This document shows, one piece after another, positions 1 through 5,098 of a stretch of DNA of 5,098 bases. The notes under the pieces were generated by a model that was not told the DNA's origin, did not search any database, and worked only from the letters and a program-made list of their open reading frames with translations. The translations under genes and the position numbers were made by a program. The stretch is from Planctomycetota bacterium (GTDB lineage Bacteria; Planctomycetota; Planctomycetia; Pirellulales; Pirellulaceae). The stretch is from NCBI GenBank assembly GCA_019347795.1, contig JAHWKS010000498.1, positions 1 to 5,098 on the forward strand. Direction: 5' to 3'. The number at the start of each line of letters is the position of its first letter. Within the stretch, counting starts at the first letter, position 1.

Positions 1-831
1 CACCAGGCGGGCGGCGACGCGGGCGGGAGTGTCTTCACCGAGAGGATGCAGCGTTTCCCGAATATTCCGCAGACGCGAAAGCTGCTCGGGGTCGAGCGTC
101 CGGCGATCGAGCTGGGCGAGAAACGGCGCCGCGGCGGGGCCGGCGGCGCGAAGCTGGCGCTCGGCAGCCTGGCGGCGAAGGAAGCTGCGTTCGCCGAGTT
201 GGGCGACCAGCGCCTTCCAGCGCGCCGTGTCCGGGGCGGGCGTCGAGGCGGCCAACGCGAACAGTCGCGCTTCGATCTCGGCGGTCTGGCCCCGCAGATT
301 CCAATCGGCCCGCAGCGTCTCCAAGAGCGGCGTCAGGCAATCCCGCGCCACATCCGGCTCGGCCAAAACGAGGCGCCAGAAATCAGGCGCGGAAAACTCA
401 CGCTGCTCCGACCCGGCGCCGATAGTCAACACTACATCCCGCCCGGGCGCCTGCACCAGGTGCAGTTCGAGCAGCGACGCGGCCTCCAGCGGAGCGCGAT
501 GCAGCTCGACCCGCCCCTCGCCGCCGGCCTCGATCGAAAGCCGCTGCTGGGGCGAGACGAATTCGTACCGAAGCGCCGTCTTCGCGCCCTCGCCCTGGAC
601 GCACAACGATTCGCTCGTGCCGCCGTTGGCATCGACGCATGCGGCACTGCGCTGGCTCTTGGGCGCAGCATCGAGCACCGCCAATCGCCCGTCGGCAATG
701 CCGAAGGCGACCCAGCCGGTCTGCCAGGCCAGACCTCCCATCGTGGGAGCATCCTGACCGAAGACGGACGATGCGCGGGCGTGCATCGACGCCAGCGCCA
801 GCCCAACAATAAGCGCGCTCGAGAAACGCAT
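1..831 (-). CDS. Secreted hypothetical protein with HEAT-like segment (partial, C-terminus outside window)
   Basis: This frame is open from an ATG at 831 down to base 1, giving 277 residues and no stop, so the C-terminus lies outside the window. The start is supported by a purine-rich site (GGGAAGGGAG on the minus strand, 841-850) nine bases upstream. Residues 1-20 look like a Sec signal peptide: basic MRF, hydrophobic core about 6-16, and an A-R-A cleavage site at 18-20. Residues 30-150 are predicted only as a globular region (my reading: beta-rich) with Cys65 and Cys77. Residues about 204-265, beginning ARWKALVAQLGERSFLRRQ and continuing with AAERQLRAAGPAAAPFL, resemble the HEAT/PBS-lyase-like helical segments common in planctomycete exported proteins. 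That family match is from memory, not a search. I do not recognise a catalytic motif and assign no function. It is transcribed divergently from the serine acetyltransferase gene. Confidence 0.75.
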   Translation of the reverse strand, partial: MRFSSALIVGLALASMHARASSVFGQDAPTMGGLAWQTGWVAFGIADGRLAVLDAAPKSQRSAACVDANGGTSESLCVQGEGAKTALRYEFVSPQQRLSIEAGGEGRVELHRAPLEAASLLELHLVQAPGRDVVLTIGAGSEQREFSAPDFWRLVLAEPDVARDCLTPLLETLRADWNLRGQTAEIEARLFALAASTPAPDTARWKALVAQLGERSFLRRQAAERQLRAAGPAAAPFLAQLDRRTLDPEQLSRLRNIRETLHPLGEDTPARVAARLV

Positions 832-865
832 GGCGCAGTTCTCCCTTCCCTGGGGTGACGTTTTA

Positions 866-884
866 CGTTGAAGTCGTTTCAACG
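866..884. repeat. Perfect 7-bp dyad upstream of the secreted-protein gene
   Basis: CGTTGAA (866-872) is followed by the five-base spacer GTCGT and then TTCAACG (878-884), its exact reverse complement. It lies 34 bases upstream of the minus-strand start codon at 831. It could be an operator-type dyad or a small hairpin in the 5' leader of that gene. No T tract follows on either strand in the right position for a terminator. The function is unknown. Confidence 0.4.
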
Positions 885-1075
885 GCCGGCCGATTACCGA
901 GCGCCACTTCGGAACGGCCCAATTCCTCCTATCGACCGTCGCTTGTGCGTCAGGCCACGTTTTCTTTCCAGATGGCGTCCTGCGGGTAGCCGTCTCATGG
1001 CGCGGCCCTGTTAACGCCGGCAAGTTCGTTGAACCTGGCAGCTTCGGCAAACCGATAACTACCGCGCGTGGCAAA

Positions 1076-1132
1076 GATTGTCGTCTTTCGCTCGCTGGGA
1101 ACGCCCCCAGCGCGGAGCGAAAGGCGACGATT
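1076..1132 (+). repeat. Long hairpin (24 base pairs, 6-base loop, one 3-base bulge)
   Basis: The left arm 1076-1099 pairs with 1106-1111 and 1115-1132. The loop is AACGCC (1100-1105) and a GCG bulge sits at 1112-1114. All 24 positions pair if three G-T wobbles are allowed (1076/1132, 1079/1129, 1084/1124). The core is CTTTCGCTC against GAGCGAAAG. The wobbles are G-U in a plus-strand RNA, except that on the minus strand they become A-C mismatches, so the fold is better as plus-strand RNA. No T tract follows, so it is not a standard intrinsic terminator. The CTTTCGCTC...GAGCGAAAG theme resembles palindromes I recall as dispersed in Pirellulales intergenic DNA, but that is memory and not tested here. 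It lies 16 bases upstream of the candidate cysE promoter. Confidence 0.6.
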
Positions 1133-1148
1133 GCACCGCCGCAGCGTC

Positions 1149-1176
1149 TTGTCTTTCGACAGAGGCGTCTTAGAAT
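1149..1176 (+). promoter_or_regulatory. Candidate sigma70-type promoter for the serine acetyltransferase gene
   Basis: TTGTCT (1149-1154) and TAGAAT (1171-1176) are separated by 16 bases. The -10 matches TATAAT at five of six positions and the -35 matches the first three of TTGACA. Transcription would begin around 1183 and leave a leader of roughly 230 bases before the ATG at 1415. A direct repeat GCGTCTT (1144-1150 and 1165-1171) overlaps both boxes and could be coincidental or a regulator site. This is a sequence-match prediction only. Confidence 0.45.
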
Positions 1177-1257
1177 GAAGTTTGCTGGCGAGCGTCTCGG
1201 GCGCCTATCCCACCTTGAGCGATGAAGAACCGACCCAACCGCTGCCTCTGTATTTGC

Positions 1258-1287
1258 CCGGTTTGACCCGCGTCGCGGTCAAGCCGG
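1258..1287 (+). promoter_or_regulatory. Leader hairpin 1 upstream of cysE (11-bp stem)
   Basis: CCGGTTTGACC (1258-1268) pairs with GGTCAAGCCGG (1277-1287) over 11 positions, with one T-G wobble (1262/1283) and an eight-base loop. In the predicted plus-strand transcript this would form a stable hairpin about 75 bases after the presumed transcription start. No T run follows (ACCTCTCCG), so it does not look like a complete attenuator. It may influence translation or RNA stability, or have no role. Confidence 0.45.
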
Positions 1288-1345
1288 ACCTCTCCGCATC
1301 CGCGGTCGAGCACCCTCGGCCCTTCTCGCAGTCACCGGATTTGTT

Positions 1346-1374
1346 GCGGCGTCGCTCCAGACCAGGGACGCCGC
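1346..1374 (+). promoter_or_regulatory. Leader hairpin 2 upstream of cysE (8-bp stem)
   Basis: GCGGCGTC (1346-1353) pairs perfectly with GACGCCGC (1367-1374) around a 13-base loop. It ends 40 bases before the ATG at 1415 and does not cover the weak Shine-Dalgarno-like GAGG at 1404-1407. The stem is GC-rich, so chance formation in this GC-rich DNA is quite possible. Confidence 0.35.
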
Positions 1375-1414
1375 CGCCTGATCGCACTTCCTCCCAAAGC
1401 TTCGAGGCCCCGCC

Positions 1415-2383
1415 ATGTCCACCGACCTAGAGCGCAAAGAACAACTGCCGGAGCTGACCGACCGCATCGTCGAGACGTACACCCAAGTCGGCACGATCAA
1501 TCACCTGGGGCATTGCCCGCTTCCGCGTTATGACGCGGTGGAGTCGATCATCGACGACCTTCGCGAGATTATCTTTCCCGGCTACCGCCGCCGCGAGGGG
1601 CTGCACATGGGAAACGTCGCCTACTACGTCGGCGATTTAATCGACGGACTGCACGACAAGCTGACGACGCAGATCGCCCGCGCTCTGATGCACGAGGACC
1701 GCGTCCAGCAGCGGCGCGAGCCGTGCCCTGAGGAGATTGATTACGAAGCGCGGGGGCAGGCGCTGGCGATTGAATTCCTCGAGCAGATCCCCTCGTTGCG
1801 GAAGACGCTGGCCACCGACGTGCAGGCGGCGTTCGTCGGCGACCCCGCGGTCAAAAGCGCCGACGAGGTCGTGTTCTGCTATCCCGGGCTGACGGCGGTG
1901 ACGGTCTATCGCCTCGCTCACGAGCTGCACCTGTTGGGCGCGCCGTTCATCCCAAGGATGATGACCGAATGGGCGCATCGCGAGACGGGGATTGACATTC
2001 ACCCCGGCGCCACGATCGGCCATCACTTCTTCATCGATCACGGCACGGGGGTGGTGATCGGCGAGACGTGCGAGATCGGCGATCACGTGAAGCTGTACCA
2101 GGGAGTGACGCTCGGCGCCCTCAGCTTCCCCACCGACGAGCAGGGAAACCTGATCCGCGGCCAGAAGCGGCATCCCACGCTGGAAGACCGCGTCGTAGTT
2201 TACGCCAGCGCCACGATCCTCGGCGGCGCCACGGTCGTCGGCCACGACTCGGTGATCGGCTCCAGCGTGTGGCTGATGCACAGCGTCGAGCCGCACACGA
2301 CCGTCACCATGGAGAAGCCGAAGCTCCGCATCCGGGCCGAGGCCTCCGAAAAAATCACCGGCGAAGTGAACTACCAGATTTAG
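1415..2383 (+). CDS. cysE: Serine O-acetyltransferase (CysE/EpsC family)
   Basis: The enzyme transfers acetyl from acetyl-CoA to L-serine, giving O-acetylserine, the precursor that cysteine synthase converts to cysteine in the cytoplasm. The protein has 322 residues. Residues 1 to about 185 form the helical N-terminal region, and about 190-300 form the left-handed beta-helix with hexapeptide repeats. The family signature [11 protein letters not shown]...[11 protein letters not shown] is present. Asp194 and His209 match the catalytic Asp143 and His158 of E. coli CysE with the same 15-residue spacing. An insertion relative to E. coli CysE (about 237-250, [13 protein letters not shown]) precedes KRHP, as I recall for the Bacteroides-type subfamily. 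The protein ends in isoleucine (NYQI). The ATG at 1415 is favoured because an in-frame TGA lies at 1379-1381 and GAGG lies seven bases upstream. The stop codon overlaps that of convergent queC. The exact subgroup name (CysE or EpsC) is uncertain. Confidence 0.95.
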   Translation: MSTDLERKEQLPELTDRIVETYTQVGTINHLGHCPLPRYDAVESIIDDLREIIFPGYRRREGLHMGNVAYYVGDLIDGLHDKLTTQIARALMHEDRVQQRREPCPEEIDYEARGQALAIEFLEQIPSLRKTLATDVQAAFVGDPAVKSADEVVFCYPGLTAVTVYRLAHELHLLGAPFIPRMMTEWAHRETGIDIHPGATIGHHFFIDHGTGVVIGETCEIGDHVKLYQGVTLGALSFPTDEQGNLIRGQKRHPTLEDRVVVYASATILGGATVVGHDSVIGSSVWLMHSVEPHTTVTMEKPKLRIRAEASEKITGEVNYQI

Positions 2384-3102
2384 CCGGGGGAACTCGATCC
2401 TTGGCTGTACGGCGCCGGGTCTTGGATACCGTTTTCGGCGAAGCCGCGGAGGCGGAGTTGGCAGGCGTCGCACTGTCCGCAGGCGGCGCCGTCCTCGGAC
2501 GGGTCGTAGCAACTGAAGGTCAGGCCGTAATCGACGCCGACCTCGAGCCCCTTGGCGATGATCTGGCCCTTGGTCCAATGGATGAGCGGCGTGTGAATCT
2601 TCACCGGCAGCCGTCCTTCCACTGCGCCCTTGGTGGCGAGGTTCGCCATCTTCTCGAACGCGGCGATGTACTCGGGACGGCAGTCGGGATAGCCGCTGTA
2701 ATCGACCGCGTTCACGCCGATGAAGATATCGCCGCACTCGAGCGTCTCCGCCCACGCCAGGGCGAAGGAGAGAAAGATCGTGTTGCGGGCGGGGACGTAG
2801 GTGATCGGGATCCCCTCGGCCATCTCCTCGGCGCCGCGACCCTTCGGCACCGCCCCTTCTCCGGTCAGAGCCGACCCGCCGAAGACGCGAAGGTCGATGT
2901 CCACCACCACATGCCGCGCGACCCCCGCTCGCTCCGCCACCCGCCGCGCCGCTGCCAACTCGGCTTCATGCCGCTGCCCGTAACGAAACGACATCGCATG
3001 GCAGGCGAAGCCCTCCTCTTGAGCAATCGCGAGCATGGTGGTCGAGTCCAAACCGCCGCTAAGGAGCACCACGGCGGGTCGGGAATTGATAGAGGCGGAC
3101 AT
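2380..3102 (-). CDS. queC: 7-cyano-7-deazaguanine synthase QueC
   Basis: QueC converts 7-carboxy-7-deazaguanine with ammonia and ATP to preQ0, the precursor of the tRNA base queuosine, in the cytoplasm. The 240-residue length is typical. Residues 15-20 are the ATP-pyrophosphatase P-loop SGGLDS. The family blocks [12 protein letters not shown] (38-49), [11 protein letters not shown] (102-112) and [14 protein letters not shown] (129-142) are all present. The C-terminal zinc site is complete: Cys198, Cys208, Cys211 and Cys214. The start is well fixed, because an in-frame TGA (3106-3108) lies two codons upstream of the ATG. No clear Shine-Dalgarno sequence precedes it. It lies 87 bases downstream of eno on the same strand and its stop overlaps that of cysE. 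No other queuosine genes (queD, queE, queF) are in the window, so the pathway must be completed elsewhere or by salvage. Confidence 0.97.
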   Translation of the reverse strand: MSASINSRPAVVLLSGGLDSTTMLAIAQEEGFACHAMSFRYGQRHEAELAAARRVAERAGVARHVVVDIDLRVFGGSALTGEGAVPKGRGAEEMAEGIPITYVPARNTIFLSFALAWAETLECGDIFIGVNAVDYSGYPDCRPEYIAAFEKMANLATKGAVEGRLPVKIHTPLIHWTKGQIIAKGLEVGVDYGLTFSCYDPSEDGAACGQCDACQLRLRGFAENGIQDPAPYSQGSSSPG

Positions 3103-3167
3103 ACGTCAGGCACGCTTGCGCGATCGATGTCGCGTTGCTCGCCTGGGAAGGTTGATGTTTCGGAGGA

Positions 3168-3181
3168 CACGCTGAAGCGTG
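3168..3181 (-). terminator. Short hairpin just after eno (weak terminator candidate)
   Basis: CACGC (3168-3172) and GCGTG (3177-3181) pair around TGAA, eight bases downstream of the eno stop codon on the minus strand. The following minus-strand bases are TCCTCCG rather than a T run, so termination is doubtful and eno-queC read-through is plausible. The arm sequence recurs as CACGCTT at 3111-3117, which could offer an alternative long-range pairing with AAGCGTG (3175-3181). Confidence 0.2.
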
Positions 3182-3189
3182 AACTCCAA

Positions 3190-4527
<1,338 letters not shown>

Positions 4528-4554
4528 ACCGGGACGACTGAATAGGCGGCGTGG

Positions 4555-4585
4555 CGAGTTCGGCCTCGGCGGACAGCAGAACTCG
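4555..4585 (-). terminator. Hairpin after the metallophosphoesterase gene (weak terminator candidate)
   Basis: CGAGTTC (4555-4561) and GAACTCG (4579-4585) are exact reverse complements around a 17-base spacer, starting eight bases past the metallophosphoesterase stop codon on the minus strand. There is no T tract after the stem on that strand (CCACGCCGCC), so it is at best a factor-dependent or RNA-stabilising element between the two genes. Confidence 0.25.
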
Positions 4586-4593
4586 GCGCCGCA

Positions 4594-5098
4594 TTACCAT
4601 TTGCCGCGACGCCGCTCTTTCGCGGGGAGGATCTCCAGGCAGGTGGTCCACCACCCGCTCTCGATCGTCTCCACAAACTCCTCGGGAAGCCGCTCTTCCC
4701 GCATTTCGCGCGCCAGGCGGCGATGGTCGTAATCTACCGGCACGAACTCCGCCTGGAAGCCATCGGCGGCGGAATGCTCCAGCAGCGTGTACCAGACATT
4801 CGTCCGGCCGTCGTTCTCCGGCCGCCCCAGGACGCCCACGTTCACAAAGTGACGGCCGGCGCCGATCTCGCGCCGCCACTTGATGCCGGTATGCGTGGCG
4901 GCGATGACGTCGGCGTCGTAGTTGCGGGCCAAAGCATCGAGAAAGTGCGTCGGTGTGGTGGATTCCCACAGAAACTCATTCGTCTTCCGCGGACTCCCGT
5001 GGCAGAGCAGCACCTTGAGCGGCCCCAGCTCCACGCGGATTTCTTTCGGCAGCCCTTTCAAATAACTGCGGTTTTCAGGCGGCGTGTTCGCCAGCGTA
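4594..5098 (-). CDS. Calcineurin-like metallophosphoesterase, C-terminal part (N-terminus outside window)
   Basis: The frame is open to the right edge and stops with TAA at 4594-4596, giving 167 visible residues. The first visible residues (TLANTPPENRSYLKGLP) continue upstream, so the TTG at 5061 is not the start; about a third of a typical 240-residue protein is missing, including the expected D-x-H and GNHD metal motifs. Visible are LLCHGSPRK (30-38, metal-binding His33), a region equivalent to GHTH that reads THTG (68-71), GRHFVNVGVLGRPENDG (81-97), and the ending GWWTTCLEILPAKERRRGKW. The organisation fits the YfcE/MJ0936-like phosphodiesterase superfamily (Metallophos_2). The substrate is unknown. 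If GHTH is aligned to THTG, the second metal-binding His is replaced by Gly. It is co-oriented with eno, 123 bases upstream of it. Confidence 0.85.
   Translation of the reverse strand, partial: TLANTPPENRSYLKGLPKEIRVELGPLKVLLCHGSPRKTNEFLWESTTPTHFLDALARNYDADVIAATHTGIKWRREIGAGRHFVNVGVLGRPENDGRTNVWYTLLEHSAADGFQAEFVPVDYDHRRLAREMREERLPEEFVETIESGWWTTCLEILPAKERRRGKW

Larger units (their letters stand above)
832..1414. other. Divergent intergenic region, 583 bases, rich in inverted repeats
   Basis: No protein gene is supported here. The region separates two divergently transcribed genes. It contains a perfect dyad near the left gene (866-884), a palindrome CGGCCGGCCG (883-892), an imperfect weak dyad around GTTCGTTGAAC (about 1024-1034), a long hairpin (1076-1132), a candidate plus-strand promoter (1149-1176), and two hairpins in the predicted cysE leader (1258-1287, 1346-1374). 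I found no convincing promoter for the left-hand gene, no tRNA, no intrinsic terminator with a T tract, and no recognisable riboswitch class. The open frames within it have poor start sites and an arginine/proline-rich, low-complexity look. Confidence 0.7.

Noticed and set aside
46..858. Open plus-strand frame of 270 codons over the left-hand gene
   Set aside because: It is antisense to a frame with a signal peptide, a good ribosome site and a planctomycete-like domain; its product is arginine-rich with no recognisable motif. A second plus-strand frame at 29-757 is rejected for the same reason.
883..892. CGGCCGGCCG palindrome
   Set aside because: Short GC palindromes are expected often in DNA of this composition; nothing else supports a function.
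905..930. Perfect AGGAGG on the minus strand (930-925), possible leader peptide
   Set aside because: The nearest possible start codons are TTG two bases away and GTG 17 bases away, both badly spaced, and the frame ends after about 15-20 codons. Probably coincidence.
1182..1430. Small plus-strand frame of 82 codons just before cysE
   Set aside because: It has a TTG start with no ribosome site, a proline/serine-rich product, and runs over the cysE start in another frame. A minus-strand frame at 1205-1387 is equally unsupported.
1637..2755. Minus-strand open frame of 372 codons
   Set aside because: It is antisense to cysE and out of frame with queC, both of which are confidently identified. 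The translation is a repetitive Arg/Gly-rich shadow typical of GC-rich DNA.
3119..3134. Short inverted repeat CGCGA/TCGCG between eno and queC
   Set aside because: It is a five-pair GC-rich stem with a six-base loop and no T tract; too weak to call.

Overview
The window carries five protein genes and one long, unusually structured intergenic region. The DNA is GC-rich. The genes read as ordinary bacterial housekeeping functions plus one lineage-specific secreted protein. That protein has a HEAT-like segment of a style I associate with Planctomycetes. The serine acetyltransferase and metallophosphoesterase subfamilies fit the same group, possibly Pirellulales. This assignment is an inference from protein style; there is no rRNA or other marker in the window to confirm it.

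Layout. Positions 1-831 (minus) hold the N-terminal 277 residues of a secreted hypothetical protein that runs off the left edge. Positions 832-1414 are a 583-base divergent intergenic region. It holds a small perfect dyad (866-884), a long imperfect hairpin (1076-1132), a candidate sigma70-type promoter (1149-1176) and two further hairpins (1258-1287 and 1346-1374) in what would be the long 5' leader of the next gene. Positions 1415-2383 (plus) encode a serine O-acetyltransferase (cysE/epsC type). It converges on, and overlaps by four bases, queC (2380-3102, minus), the 7-cyano-7-deazaguanine synthase. Upstream of queC on the same strand lies enolase (eno, 3190-4470, minus). Upstream of that is the C-terminal part of a metallophosphoesterase (4594 to the right edge, minus).

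How the genes relate. The metallophosphoesterase, eno and queC are co-oriented with gaps of 123 and 87 bases, so partial co-transcription is possible, but they do not share a pathway: glycolysis, tRNA queuosine precursor synthesis and an unknown phosphoesterase. The serine acetyltransferase makes O-acetylserine for cysteine synthesis and is the only plus-strand gene. No mobile element, CRISPR array, tRNA or rRNA is visible.

I see no convincing new multi-gene system here. The most interesting points are the hairpin-rich region upstream of cysE, the metallophosphoesterase whose usual GHTH metal motif reads THTG, the C-terminal isoleucine of the acetyltransferase, and the secreted protein of unknown function.
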